Of a stretch of 64,000 bases of DNA, positions 16,939-25,947 are shown one piece after another. Below the pieces are notes generated by a model. That model saw only the letters and a list, made by a program, of their open reading frames with translations. It made no database searches and was not told where the DNA came from. Each line of letters starts with the position of its first letter. Position 1 is the stretch's first letter. Source of the stretch: Gemmatimonadota bacterium (GTDB taxonomy: Bacteria > Gemmatimonadota > Gemmatimonadetes > Gemmatimonadales > Gemmatimonadaceae); the NCBI GenBank assembly GCA_021324775.1, contig JAJPIM010000026.1:153556-217555 (forward strand), read 5' to 3'. A program made the translations under genes and the position numbers.

Positions 16939-17882
16939 CGTCCTTCCGATCCGCGCTGGTGACGGGCGGCACTGGATTCATCGGGTCGGTGCTCGTGCCT
17001 CGCCTGCTGGCCGATCGCGTCAGTGTGATCTGCCTGGTCCGGGAGCGAACGAGGCGTTCCGGCGCGCTGGCAGCCCTCGATGGAGCGCGCGTGATCGAGT
17101 TGCCATCGTTCAGCGCCGCGCGCCTGGAAGCCGCGCTGGCCGGAGTCTCCGCGGACGTGGTGTTCCATCTTGCCTCTTACGGGGTGCACCAGGCGGACCG
17201 GGACACCGCGCAACTTCTGGAGGGGAACGTATCGTTCCTCTGTAACTTGCTGGAAGCGACATCATCGTGGCCCCTGCGACGCTTCATTTACAGCGGGAGT
17301 TGCGCGGAATACGGCTTCACCGTGCAGGAGGGAATACCCATACCGGAAACCCACGGACTGCGGCCGGCGTCCATGTATGGCGCGGCGAAAGCGGTCGCGT
17401 TCCTGACCGGTCGTGCGCTGGCTGGCCGGCTGGCCACGCCGTTCGTGGCGCTCCGCCTCTTCGGCGCGTTCGGCGTTCATGAGGCGCCGCTGCGTCTCGT
17501 GCCCTATCTCATTCGCCACCTGGCCCAGGACCAACCCGTTGCGCTCACTCCCGGAGACCAGGTGCGGGATCTCCTGTACGAGGACGACGTGGTGGATGCG
17601 CTGATCGCCGCTGCGGACGCGGATGCAGTGCAAGGGGGTGAGGTGTACAACGTGTGCTCCGGACGGGCCACCCGCGTGCGTGAGGTCGGTGAGATGGTGG
17701 CCCGTGCGCTGGGCAAGCCACTCGGTCTCCTGGACTGGGGCGCGCGCCCGTATCGGGCCGACGAGCCGCTGTGGCAGGTCGGCGACAACCGGCGATTCAC
17801 GGCCGCCACTCCCTGGCGTCCTCGTATCACCGTGCAGGCCGGCATCGAGCGCATGCTTGCCACGGCTGGAGCGTGGGGATGA
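16935..17882 (+). CDS. NAD-dependent epimerase/dehydratase (CDP-sugar modifying)
   Basis: A 315-residue extended SDR with the Rossmann motif LVTGGTGFIGSVL at residues 8-20, VVFHLASYGVHQAD, the catalytic Ser region YSGSCAEYG and the YxxxK pair in SMYGAAKAV. GTG 16935 overlaps the rfbG stop. Given its place after the dehydratase it most likely reduces or epimerises CDP-4-keto-6-deoxyglucose. RfbH, the PMP enzyme needed for 3,6-dideoxysugars such as abequose, is absent here, so a plain CDP-6-deoxyhexose is the simplest product. A CDP-abequose synthase-like (RfbJ) enzyme is the alternative if RfbH lies elsewhere. Confidence 0.82.
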   Translation: MTSFRSALVTGGTGFIGSVLVPRLLADRVSVICLVRERTRRSGALAALDGARVIELPSFSAARLEAALAGVSADVVFHLASYGVHQADRDTAQLLEGNVSFLCNLLEATSSWPLRRFIYSGSCAEYGFTVQEGIPIPETHGLRPASMYGAAKAVAFLTGRALAGRLATPFVALRLFGAFGVHEAPLRLVPYLIRHLAQDQPVALTPGDQVRDLLYEDDVVDALIAAADADAVQGGEVYNVCSGRATRVREVGEMVARALGKPLGLLDWGARPYRADEPLWQVGDNRRFTAATPWRPRITVQAGIERMLATAGAWG

Positions 17883-18562
17883 GCGAGCAGACGGAGTTCG
17901 ACCGCTTTGCCGGCGACTACGAGACGATTCTGAACCAGTCGGTGGCGGCGTCGGGCGAGGATTCCAGGTATTTCGCCGAGTACAAGGCCGCCTATCTCAA
18001 GCGGGTGTTGCCGCCGGGCTTTGCCGGGAAGGTGCTGGATTTCGGGTGCGGCGTCGGCTTGCTCTCCGGCGTCCTGAAACAGCAGATGCCTGGGGCTCAG
18101 ATCGACGGGTTCGATGTCTCGCGCGACAGCATAGAACGCGTGCCCGCCGTGCTCGGCTCGCAAGGCGTCTTCACTTCGGATCCAGCGGCGATGCCGCACG
18201 ACTACCATTTGATCGTGATCGCGAACGTGCTCCATCATATCCGGCCTGCCGACCGCCAGGGCGTCTTCGGCGAGCTGGCCGCCCGGCTGGTGCCGGGCGG
18301 ATCACTCGTGGTCTTCGAACACAACCCTTCCAACCCGGTCACCCGATGGGTCGTGGAACGTTGTCCGTTCGATCACGATGCCGTGCTGCTGCCGCCGGCG
18401 GAGACGTGCGGGTACACGCGGGCCGCCGGCCTCGCCGTAGTCCGGCGCGACTACATCGTGTTCATGCCGCGTGCGCTCGCATGGCTGCGGCGCCTGGAGC
18501 CCTGGATCTCGTGGCTGCCGGCGGGAGCACAGTACGCCGTGTCGGCCCGCAAGGCCTCCTGA
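17879..18562 (+). CDS. Class I SAM-dependent methyltransferase of the glycan operon
   Basis: A 227-residue protein with DRFAGDYETIL at the start, motif I VLDFGCGVGLLSGVL, IDGFDVSRDSI and a post-motif LIVIANVLHHI. The hydrophobic C-terminal part (VIFMPRALAWLRRLEPWISWLP) resembles methyltransferases of the group that act on lipid-linked sugars or surface polysaccharide ends. ATG 17879 overlaps the epimerase stop (ATGA). It is probably a sugar O- or C-methyltransferase in the same pathway; the exact position methylated cannot be told. Confidence 0.78.
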   Translation: MSEQTEFDRFAGDYETILNQSVAASGEDSRYFAEYKAAYLKRVLPPGFAGKVLDFGCGVGLLSGVLKQQMPGAQIDGFDVSRDSIERVPAVLGSQGVFTSDPAAMPHDYHLIVIANVLHHIRPADRQGVFGELAARLVPGGSLVVFEHNPSNPVTRWVVERCPFDHDAVLLPPAETCGYTRAAGLAVVRRDYIVFMPRALAWLRRLEPWISWLPAGAQYAVSARKAS

Positions 18563-18563
18563 C

Positions 18564-19535
18564 ATGAAGCCGCTGATCAGCATCTGCGTGCCCGTCTACA
18601 ACGAAGAACCGAACATCGAGCCGCTCTACGACGCGCTGGTGCCCGTCATGGAACAGGTGTCGAGCCGATACGACTTCGAGCTGCTCTTCACCGACAATCA
18701 CTCGACCGACAACACGTTCGGCGTGCTGGAGCGGCTCGCGCGCCGCGACCCCCGGGTCCGCGCGCTCCGGTTCTCGAGGAATTTCGGATTCCAGCGGTCG
18801 ATCCTCACGGCATACCTGAGCGCCCGCGGCGATGCGGCGGTGGAGATCGACTGCGATCTGCAGGATCCGCCATCGCTCATCCTCGAGTTTCTGCGCCAGT
18901 GGGAAAGCGGGTACCGCGTCGTGTACGGCGTGCGGAGCGGACGGAAGGAGAGCTGGGGGATGAACGCGACCCGGCGGATGTTCTACCGGCTCATCGATTC
19001 GCTCAGCGAAGACGAACTGCCGCTCGACGCCGGAGATTTCCGGCTCGTGGACCGCCGGGTGCTCGAAGAGCTGCGGAAGATCGAGGATTCCCAGCCTTAT
19101 CTGCGCGGCACGATCGCGGCGCTGGGCTTCGATCAGATCGGCGTCCCGTACGAGCGCGCGGAACGCCATCGCGGTGAGAGCAAGTTCTCGTTTCACGAGC
19201 TCATCGCGCTGGCCCTGGACGGCATTCTCAATCACTCCGTCGTTCCGCTCCGTATCGCGACATATCTCGGACTCGCGATCTCGGTCTTCACCTTCATCTC
19301 GATCGTCGGCTATCTGATCGGACGCTTGGTGCTGGGCAAGAACTGGCCGCCTGGTTTCGCCAGCATCGTCATCCTGCTCCTCGGGTCACTCAGCCTGAAC
19401 GCGCTGTTCCTCGGGATCATCGGCGAATACCTCGGCCGGATCTACCAGCAGGTGAAGCGGCGGTCGCTTACCGTCGTCGAACGGGAGCTCAACGCGCCGG
19501 CGCCACGCCAGCCGGAGCCGCCCGGCGCCCCCTGA
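18564..19535 (+). CDS. Glycosyltransferase family 2, GtrB/DPM1-like with two C-terminal TM helices
   Basis: A 323-residue membrane glycosyltransferase. The GT-A domain shows ISICVPVYNEEPNIEPLY (5-22), the DxD-like pair EIDCDLQDPP, GDFRLVDR and RGESKFSF. Two hydrophobic helices follow at about residues 230-290. This is the layout of polyprenyl-phosphate glucosyl/mannosyl transferases and of ArnC/GtrB enzymes, which load a sugar on undecaprenyl phosphate for transfer outside the membrane. It starts one base after the methyltransferase stop and ends the operon. The sugar donor is not known. Confidence 0.87.
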   Translation: MKPLISICVPVYNEEPNIEPLYDALVPVMEQVSSRYDFELLFTDNHSTDNTFGVLERLARRDPRVRALRFSRNFGFQRSILTAYLSARGDAAVEIDCDLQDPPSLILEFLRQWESGYRVVYGVRSGRKESWGMNATRRMFYRLIDSLSEDELPLDAGDFRLVDRRVLEELRKIEDSQPYLRGTIAALGFDQIGVPYERAERHRGESKFSFHELIALALDGILNHSVVPLRIATYLGLAISVFTFISIVGYLIGRLVLGKNWPPGFASIVILLLGSLSLNALFLGIIGEYLGRIYQQVKRRSLTVVERELNAPAPRQPEPPGAP

Positions 19536-19557
19536 CGAGGGCCCGTCGCGGCCGCGG

Positions 19558-20664
19558 TCATCCGGGTCCGTTCCGTCCTGCACGAGTCTTCGCCGCGGGC
19601 CAGACCGCGGGATCCTCGAGGCCCAGACGCCAGAGAGCGAATCGATGGATACCGGCACCCTCCGCTTCGCGCATCAGCGCGCGGAGCAGCTCGGCATCGA
19701 TCACCCACCCCTGTGCGGAGTCGGGGCGGACGTAGTGGAGCGACGCAGAGGCGGAGTCGCGATCGAGCGTCACTCCCATGGCGGCGGCCTCGCGTTGCGC
19801 ATCGCCGAAACTCAGCACGGTCGCGGGGGCGGGTGCTTTCCACAGGTACCCATAGACCGGCAGCCCGGCGACGAGCCGCGATGCACCCGCAGTGGCCACC
19901 CACGGCGCGAGCAACTGGCGGACCCAGCCGGGTGACGCAATCGGGCCGGGCGCGCCCGTGGACCAGTGTTCGTCGTACAGCATCGGGAGCAGCAGGTCCG
20001 CCGCCGCGAGCCGTCGCGCCGCGAACGTCAGCGTGTCGGCTGGCGGCACCGCCACGGTCACCGGCCGGACGTGCCGGCGATGCGCAGCGGCCGCGATCGA
20101 TCGTACCACGGCCGACAGTGCGCTCGAATCCGCGGGTGCGAGCGATTCGAAATCGAGCACGATTCCGCGATACCGGTGGCGGTAGGCCCAGAGCGCGATA
20201 GCCGCGGCGGACTGTGTCCGTAGCGTGCGGTCCGCGGCGAGCCGGCGGATGATTTCCGGATGAAAGCGGTCGCGCGCATACGTCGTGACGAGGACGTAAC
20301 GCCGCGTACCCGCCGGGACCGGTACGGTGTCGCGATACGCACTCACGGGGAGTGCGGTGATCGTATCCAGCCGCAACCATCCGGAAATCACGACGCGGAG
20401 CGCCGTGCCGTGCTGCACAATCGTGGCGGCGCTACGTGGATCCCATGGAGCCGCGAATCCCCAGAGTTCTGGAGAAGCCGTGGCCGGCGGTGCCTGGGCC
20501 CGTGCGGTCACCGGAGCCGCGGCCAAGCAGGCGGCGATCCCGGCACATGCGATCCCGGCACATGCGATCCCGGTAGAGGCCAGGCGGCGCGAGCGGGCCG
20601 GCGCCGAACGCCGTCCGATGGAAGACCCTCGCGTATATTTCGCGCCGTCATGGCTGGACCACAT
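19558..20664 (-). CDS. Secreted GH18-like TIM-barrel protein
   Basis: A 368-residue protein with an N-terminal export signal (basic stretch then IACAGIACAGIAACLA, ending near TARAQA at about residue 57). The mature part has GIVLDFESL, matching the end of the DxxDxDxE strand of GH18 barrels, then LLLPMLYDEHWSTG with GPIASPGW, LPVYGYLW and FALWRLGLEDPAVW. These last motifs are the same as in the GH18 module attached to polysaccharide deacetylase/GT2 proteins. It likely binds or cleaves an N-acetylated polysaccharide outside the cytoplasm. It converges on the glycan operon with a 22-base gap. Activity is unproven, since some GH18 barrels are only lectins. Confidence 0.72.
   Translation of the reverse strand: MWSSHDGAKYTRGSSIGRRSAPARSRRLASTGIACAGIACAGIAACLAAAPVTARAQAPPATASPELWGFAAPWDPRSAATIVQHGTALRVVISGWLRLDTITALPVSAYRDTVPVPAGTRRYVLVTTYARDRFHPEIIRRLAADRTLRTQSAAAIALWAYRHRYRGIVLDFESLAPADSSALSAVVRSIAAAAHRRHVRPVTVAVPPADTLTFAARRLAAADLLLPMLYDEHWSTGAPGPIASPGWVRQLLAPWVATAGASRLVAGLPVYGYLWKAPAPATVLSFGDAQREAAAMGVTLDRDSASASLHYVRPDSAQGWVIDAELLRALMREAEGAGIHRFALWRLGLEDPAVWPAAKTRAGRNGPG
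20534..20578. repeat. 15-base tandem repeat, three units, inside a signal peptide
   Basis: Three abutting units of GCGATCCCGGCACAT (last one diverged) encode the repeated CAGIA residues in the signal peptide of the GH18-like protein on the minus strand. The array keeps the reading frame because the unit length is a multiple of three. Confidence 0.75.
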
Positions 20665-20739
20665 ACCGGCAAGCTATCAGCCCTCAACCGCCCCCGGCGG
20701 GGATCAGGCGCGCATCGCGGCCTCGGCTGCAAGGACCAA

Positions 20740-21612
20740 ATGCCTCGCCGGGTGACGCGCTCTCCGCGCGCTTCGTCTCGAATCGTGGGCGGCCATCGAG
20801 CGTTACGAACAGTGATCCAGAGCGTGGCGTGCGTCGCCACGCTGTGCGCGTGCCTCCAGGCGTGCTCCGATGCGAATCCTCAACGCGTCTCCCTGGCCAC
20901 CGCAACGGCTGCCCCACCACGTGAGCACCCCGGCGACGGCATCCAATCATCTGGAGGCTACACAGTCGTCCCGCTTGCCGCGATCGGGCGGATCAAGGGC
21001 GTAGTGGAGTTCGGCGGAGCGGCACCGGCCGATACCGTCGTGCATCTGACGAGTGATGCGGACGTGTGCGGACAGACGCTCGTGGACGTCAGCGTCGACC
21101 ACCGCGGCCCTCGTCTCGCGAGCGCCGTCGTGTGGCTGAGCGGCATTACGGCTGGCAAGCACCTCCCATACGCGAGGCGGTACGACATCACGACCGTCGG
21201 CTGCCGCCTCGTGCCGCGTGTCCAGGCGGGCATCGTGGGTGGCACGCTGAACGTCGGCAACGCCGACCAGACGACCCACCGCACGGTCTTCAGCCGGAAG
21301 GAAACCGGTGCAGCGCTCGCGACAGTCCAGGAAACCGAGGCCGGTGCCGTCGTGCCGACGACGGCGGTGCTGTCAGTGCCCGGGATGGTCGAAGTGCGGT
21401 GCGACCAGCACCCGTGGACGCACGGGTGGATCCTGGTCTTCGAGCATCCGTACTTCACGACCACCGACGCGAGCGGAGCGTTCACAATCGACTCCGTCCC
21501 GGCGGGGCGCTACCGGATCACCGCTTGGCACGAGCGGTTCGGGACGACGACCGACAGCGTCACGGTGGTCGCCGCGCAGGACGCCGCCGCCCAGCTTCAA
21601 TTCGGGAAGTAG
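20740..21612 (+). CDS. Lipoprotein with cupredoxin-like and carboxypeptidase-regulatory-like regions
   Basis: A 290-residue exported protein. A hydrophobic segment ending in LQAC (Cys42) fits a lipoprotein signal. The body reads as a beta-rich domain, including TTVGCRLVPRVQ, then MVEVRCDQHPWTHGWILVFEHPYF and a final carboxypeptidase-regulatory-like repeat TTDASGAFTIDSVPAGRY. The C-x2-H-PW-x-H-x-W pattern resembles copper or heme ligand loops of cupredoxin-type proteins found beside terminal oxidases, but ligands are not proven. ATG 20740 leaves a long n-region, so a later start such as GTG 20752 is possible. It lies in a 75-base divergent arrangement with the GH18-like gene. Confidence 0.6.
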   Translation: MPRRVTRSPRASSRIVGGHRALRTVIQSVACVATLCACLQACSDANPQRVSLATATAAPPREHPGDGIQSSGGYTVVPLAAIGRIKGVVEFGGAAPADTVVHLTSDADVCGQTLVDVSVDHRGPRLASAVVWLSGITAGKHLPYARRYDITTVGCRLVPRVQAGIVGGTLNVGNADQTTHRTVFSRKETGAALATVQETEAGAVVPTTAVLSVPGMVEVRCDQHPWTHGWILVFEHPYFTTTDASGAFTIDSVPAGRYRITAWHERFGTTTDSVTVVAAQDAAAQLQFGK

Positions 21613-21655
21613 CCGTCACCCGGAACGGTAGCGCGAGTCCGGCGCGCCGAACGGG

Positions 21656-23581
21656 CTACTTCGCGTCCTCGCCAGCGCGAAACTGGCCCCGGTAGAGGCG
21701 GGCGTAGACGCCGTCGAGCGCCAACAGCGTCGCATGCGTTCCCTGCTCGACGATGCGGCCCCGATCGAGGACCACGATCCGGTCGGCGCGGAGCACCGTG
21801 CTCAAGCGATGCGCGATGATCAGTGTCGAGCGTCCGCGGAGGAGATCCTCCATCGCCTGTTCGACCAGCCGCTCGCTTTCGCTGTCGAGACTCGACGTCG
21901 CCTCGTCCAGCACGACCACCGCGGGGTTCTTGAGGAAGACGCGAGCGATGGCGAGGCGCTGGCGCTGGCCGCCGGACAGTTTCACACCGCGCTCGCCCAC
22001 GCGAGTATCGAATCCGGCGGGGAGCCGGTCGATGAATTCCGTGGCGTGCGCCGCGCGAGCGGCCGCCGCCACATCCTCCATGGTCGCGTCGGGCCTGGCA
22101 TACGCGATGTTCTCGCGAACCGTGCCGCTGAACAGCGCCGGCTCCTGCGGTACGATGCCGATCGCGCCGCGCAGGTCCGCGAACGACAGGGTCCGCACGT
22201 CTCGGCCGTCGAGCGATACCTCACCGCCCGTCACGTCCCAGAACCGGGGCAGGAGCGACGCGATTGTCGTCTTGCCCGCGCCCGATGGGCCGACCAGCGC
22301 CACGACTTCACCCGGGGCGATCGCCAGCGAAACATCACGGAGCACCTCAGGCAGCTCCTCGCCGTAGCGAAAGCCCACGTGCTCGAACGCGATCGCGCCT
22401 CGCGCGGGACGCCGGAGCGGCTCCGGATTCACCGGCTCGGCGACCGCCGATACCGTGCCCAGCATCTCGAACACGCGAGTCGCAGCTCCCACCGCCTCCT
22501 GGTAGCTGCCAAAGAGTGACGTCAACGAGCCGACCGCAGCCGCGACGAAGAAGGCGTAGAGCAGGAACTGCAGGAATCCACCCTCGGTGAGGCCGCCCAC
22601 CAGCACGAGTTGGCCGCCCTGCCACAGGATGACGTCGACTCCCGCAAATGCGACGAATCCGACGACGCCGAAGAACAGGCCGCGCAAGAGGGCGCGGTGG
22701 ATCGCGGCGCTCACCACGTCCTGCAGGTGGTTGGCGTACCGCTGCGTCTCGCCCGCCTCGCGCACGAATCCCTGGACGATCCGGATCTGTGCGAACGCTT
22801 CATCGGCGGTGCCCATCGCCTCGGCCACGCGGTCCTGAACGCCCGTGCTGGCACGGCGGAGCGCACGCCCGAAGCCGAACGCTGCCGCCACCACGACGGG
22901 CGAAACCGCGAGCGTCGTCACGGCGAGGCGCGTGTGCGTGAGCATCAGGAGTGTCACACCGCCGACGAGCAGGATGACCTGCCGCAGGAACTCTGAGATC
23001 CAGGTATTGCACAGCGACTGCAGCACCGCGAGATCGGCTGACAGCCGGCTCGTGAGCTCACCCGTGCGCCGCTCGGTGAAGTAGGCGGGAGACAGCCGGA
23101 TGAGATGAGCGAACAGATCCTCACGCAACCGCGCGATGACTCGTTCGGCGGTTGACGTGAGGATGTAGACCTGCACGAAGTTCATAAGGCCCTGCACCGC
23201 GAACAGGGCGACGAGCCCCAGCGCGAGGCGGTTGAGCAGGCGGCGGCTGTGCTGCTGGAACGCCGCATCCATCAGATAGCGCACGACAGCGGGGAAGATC
23301 AATCCGACACCGGCCGCGGCGATCAGGCACAGGGCGGCGATCGCGAGACGTCCCGCGTATGGGCGCAGCAGAGGCAGCAGTCTCGCGAGCGGCTTGGGCG
23401 AGGGAAGCCGTGCCTTGGCAGCTCCGCCACTTGCCGCCGGCGTGCCGTTGCTCGCTGGTGGGGGAGCAGCGCTCGTGGTCGTCGTGCCCGCGACTCCGTC
23501 GGTCGCGCGCCGCTCCGCGGGGGCGGGCGGCCGGCCTGCGCTGGTAGCTATGGGATCCTCGCGGGCAGGCTGCCGAGCCAC
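21656..23581 (-). CDS. ABC transporter, fused permease and ATPase (MsbA-like exporter)
   Basis: A 641-residue half-transporter. Residues about 60-350 are a six-helix type 1 exporter domain. The ATPase follows with Walker A GPSGAGKTT, LSGGQRQRLAIARV signature, Walker B VVVLDEATSSLD and H-loop IIAHRLST. It probably works as a homodimer exporting lipids or drugs, as MsbA and relatives do. GTG 23581 is the only reasonable start before the membrane domain; it overlaps the 3' end of ctaB by 34 bases. The first 50 residues are a Pro/Ala/Thr-rich tail with no known counterpart. Substrate cannot be read from sequence. Confidence 0.88.
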   Translation of the reverse strand: MARQPAREDPIATSAGRPPAPAERRATDGVAGTTTTSAAPPPASNGTPAASGGAAKARLPSPKPLARLLPLLRPYAGRLAIAALCLIAAAGVGLIFPAVVRYLMDAAFQQHSRRLLNRLALGLVALFAVQGLMNFVQVYILTSTAERVIARLREDLFAHLIRLSPAYFTERRTGELTSRLSADLAVLQSLCNTWISEFLRQVILLVGGVTLLMLTHTRLAVTTLAVSPVVVAAAFGFGRALRRASTGVQDRVAEAMGTADEAFAQIRIVQGFVREAGETQRYANHLQDVVSAAIHRALLRGLFFGVVGFVAFAGVDVILWQGGQLVLVGGLTEGGFLQFLLYAFFVAAAVGSLTSLFGSYQEAVGAATRVFEMLGTVSAVAEPVNPEPLRRPARGAIAFEHVGFRYGEELPEVLRDVSLAIAPGEVVALVGPSGAGKTTIASLLPRFWDVTGGEVSLDGRDVRTLSFADLRGAIGIVPQEPALFSGTVRENIAYARPDATMEDVAAAARAAHATEFIDRLPAGFDTRVGERGVKLSGGQRQRLAIARVFLKNPAVVVLDEATSSLDSESERLVEQAMEDLLRGRSTLIIAHRLSTVLRADRIVVLDRGRIVEQGTHATLLALDGVYARLYRGQFRAGEDAK

Positions 23582-24531
23582 GTACCGGCGTGGCGATCTA
23601 CCGCCATGGCCGCAAACAGCAGCGCGAGATAGAGCAGGGAATACTTGTACACCGACCAGGCCGCGGGCCCGCGTACCGCGGCGTGCCTGACCCGGATCAC
23701 CCCCGCCAGCAGGATTGCGTCGAGCACGACGACCGATGCGAGGTAGACGGCGCCGAATGCGCCGAACGTCACCGGCAGTAGAGTCAGGGCGCACAGAATG
23801 ATGGTGTACCACAGCATCTGATCGGCCGTCACCCGCTCACCCCAGACCAGCGGGGCCATCGGGACGCCCGCTCGCCCGTAGTCGCGCTGCTTGAGCAGCG
23901 CGAGAGCCCAGAAATGCGGGGGAGTCCAGTAGAAAATGATGAGGAAGAGGTACACCGCGACCAGATCGACACGGCCAGTCACGGCCGCCCACCCCACGAG
24001 CGGCGGAAAGGCACCCGCGGCGCCCCCGATCACGATGTTGTGCGGCGTGCTCCGCTTGAGCCAGCGCGTGTAGATCAACACGTAGAAGTAGAACCCGGCG
24101 AGCGCGAGCGCCGCGGTCAGCACATTGACGAAATGCGCGAGCAGCCCCGTCGCGGCCACCGCGAGCGCGATCCCGAACGCGAGGACCGCCACCGGGGCAA
24201 GCCGGCCACTCGGGATCGGCCGCAGACGCGTGCGCGCCATGTGCTCATCGATGTCGCGATCGAAATACATGTTCACGGCGTTGGCACCGCCCGCCATGAG
24301 GTAGCCGCCGGCCACGACGAGCAGGACGAGCAGCCAGTTTGGCGACCCGGCCACGAACATCGGTGCGACCGTCGTCACCAGGAGGAGCGAGATGATCCGT
24401 GGCTTGGTGAGCGTCAGAAGATCGGCCGCGAATCCGCCGCCGCGTGTGGCCAGTCCGGGAGTCCCGGCATCGGACGGCGGAACCGGAGGCGAGCCGCCGG
24501 ACCCGAGAGACGAGTGGGTCACTCCGGTCAT
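23548..24531 (-). CDS. ctaB: Protoheme IX farnesyltransferase (heme O synthase)
   Basis: A 327-residue UbiA-family membrane enzyme that adds a farnesyl group to heme B. Key features are LTKPRIISLLLVTT near the start of helix 1, the prenyl-diphosphate aspartate motif NAVNMYFDRDIDEHMARTRLRP and the family-specific TRWLKRSTPHNIVIGG and FYWTPPHFWALAL. ATG 24531 overlaps the ctaA stop (ATGA). With ctaA it makes heme A for an aa3-type cytochrome oxidase. Confidence 0.95.
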   Translation of the reverse strand: MTGVTHSSLGSGGSPPVPPSDAGTPGLATRGGGFAADLLTLTKPRIISLLLVTTVAPMFVAGSPNWLLVLLVVAGGYLMAGGANAVNMYFDRDIDEHMARTRLRPIPSGRLAPVAVLAFGIALAVAATGLLAHFVNVLTAALALAGFYFYVLIYTRWLKRSTPHNIVIGGAAGAFPPLVGWAAVTGRVDLVAVYLFLIIFYWTPPHFWALALLKQRDYGRAGVPMAPLVWGERVTADQMLWYTIILCALTLLPVTFGAFGAVYLASVVVLDAILLAGVIRVRHAAVRGPAAWSVYKYSLLYLALLFAAMAVDRHAGTWLGSLPARIP

Positions 24532-25499
24532 GCGATCGCTCCGGCCGCACCCGCGGGCTGCGACACGCTCGCGGTCCGGGCAACTGGAGTGGGCGCGCCG
24601 GCGCGGCGCGCGAGTGCCGCCAGCGCGAACGCGGCGACCCAGACCAGAGTGCCGGTCGCCTGGTGGAGCGACTGGAGCGCGGGGGGCAGCCGGAACTCGA
24701 CCAAAGACGCCGCGACCACGATCTGCAGCACGACGATGCCGAATGCGGTCCACGCGGCCCGCACCATCACTGGCGATTCGCGGCGCCGGGAGATCCCCGA
24801 CGCCAGACCGAGCAGATGGAGGAACAGCAGCAGTGCCAGCACACGGTGCGTGATCTGGACGGGCAACGTGCCACTCACGTCGGTCATCCCGAGCCGGCAC
24901 CACGGGAATCCGAGGCAGGACTGAGCGGCGCCGGCAAGATTGGCGGTGAGCGCGCCAAAAACGACAGTCACGAATGCGATCCCGGCCCCCGCGGCCGCGC
25001 CGCGATATGTCCGCCGCGATGCGTCGCCCTGGCGCGTCGTCGCCGCGCCGAGCCCGCCCGCCCGCTGGACAGCGATGACGAGCGTCGCGAGAATCGCCAT
25101 CGCGATGGCGTAGTGGATCGCGATGAGTGCCCGGCTGGAGAGTGCCAGCTCTACCACGACCATCCCGACGAGCGCGGCGACGATCTCGAGACCCAGTGCA
25201 AGCGATGCCGCGCCAGCGACGGAACCCCGCGCTCCGGCCGCGCCATCGCGGCGCGCCTGGCGCCGGGCGACGACCACGAGCGCACCGGTAACGCCGAGCA
25301 GTGCGGCAGCCAGACAGCGGTGCGTCAGCTCGACCACCGTGGTATAGCTGGTGAAAGTGGGCACGAGAGTGCCGTTGCAGTCCGGCCAGTGCTCGCCGCA
25401 GCCCATGCCGGATCCCGAGATCCGGACGATGGCGCCGAAGACGCTATGGACGAACGCGACGCCGAGCGCGAGCCACGACAGCCGCCGCACAGTGCTCAT
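24528..25499 (-). CDS. ctaA: Heme A synthase
   Basis: A 323-residue eight-helix membrane enzyme that oxidises the C8 methyl of heme O. The first loop has the paired cysteines GCGEHWPDCNG seen in many CtaA proteins, and the heme-ligand histidines lie in VELTHR, AIHYAIA, ITHRVLA and LHQATG. ATG 25499 overlaps the stop of the small upstream gene, and its own stop overlaps ctaB. The order is small gene, ctaA, ctaB. Confidence 0.94.
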   Translation of the reverse strand: MSTVRRLSWLALGVAFVHSVFGAIVRISGSGMGCGEHWPDCNGTLVPTFTSYTTVVELTHRCLAAALLGVTGALVVVARRQARRDGAAGARGSVAGAASLALGLEIVAALVGMVVVELALSSRALIAIHYAIAMAILATLVIAVQRAGGLGAATTRQGDASRRTYRGAAAGAGIAFVTVVFGALTANLAGAAQSCLGFPWCRLGMTDVSGTLPVQITHRVLALLLFLHLLGLASGISRRRESPVMVRAAWTAFGIVVLQIVVAASLVEFRLPPALQSLHQATGTLVWVAAFALAALARRAGAPTPVARTASVSQPAGAAGAIA

Positions 25500-25864
25500 C
25501 GGGGCGTGGCAGCCAGCGCAGCCACCGCGGCGTGGGGTGCAGGCGCGGCGGGGCCGGCATGCATCGCGCGCCACGTCCAGAGCAGGACGACGACGAGGGC
25601 GATGCCGGGCAGCACGGCCCACATCACTTCACCCGCGGCATGAAATCGCCCCGAAGTGCGGCGCCCGGCCGTCCGTTCGGAATCCGAGTCCAGCGACCGG
25701 GCGGCCGGGACCGATGGCGGTGACGCCTCCGCGGCCCGCTCCGTCCCGGATTGCGGGCCTCTCGTGCCGCGCAGGCTGACGGCATCCCGCAGGATCGCGA
25801 TCTGGCCGGCGGCGCACGCGCAGACGGCGATCCAGAACGACCAGACGGCAACCGAAGACGGCAT
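25496..25864 (-). CDS. Small two-helix membrane protein resembling the CoxII transmembrane hairpin
   Basis: A 122-residue protein with two membrane segments: VAVWSFWIAVCACAAGQIAIL near the N-terminus and EVMWAVLPGIALVVVLLWTW at about residues 80-99. A charged, variable linker joins them. The second helix, with its leading Glu and MWAVLPG pattern, looks like helix II of cytochrome c oxidase subunit II. The copper-A domain that should follow is absent, because the protein ends 20 residues later. It starts at ATG 25864 and overlaps ctaA (ATGA), so it belongs to the heme A operon. It may be an oxidase assembly or accessory subunit. The CoxII likeness is by eye only. Confidence 0.6.
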   Translation of the reverse strand: MPSSVAVWSFWIAVCACAAGQIAILRDAVSLRGTRGPQSGTERAAEASPPSVPAARSLDSDSERTAGRRTSGRFHAAGEVMWAVLPGIALVVVLLWTWRAMHAGPAAPAPHAAVAALAATPR

Positions 25865-25947
25865 CCGGCGAAAGATGTACCTGGCCGCTCCTACGGGGTA
25901 GCCAACCGGAGGTAGCCCAGTGCGACGCGCGGAGGTACCATAGCACG

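Noticed and set aside
21656..23581. MlaF partner of mlaE/mlaD
   Set aside because: It is a fused six-helix exporter and ATPase of MsbA type, not a stand-alone MlaF ATPase, and lies 8 kb away.
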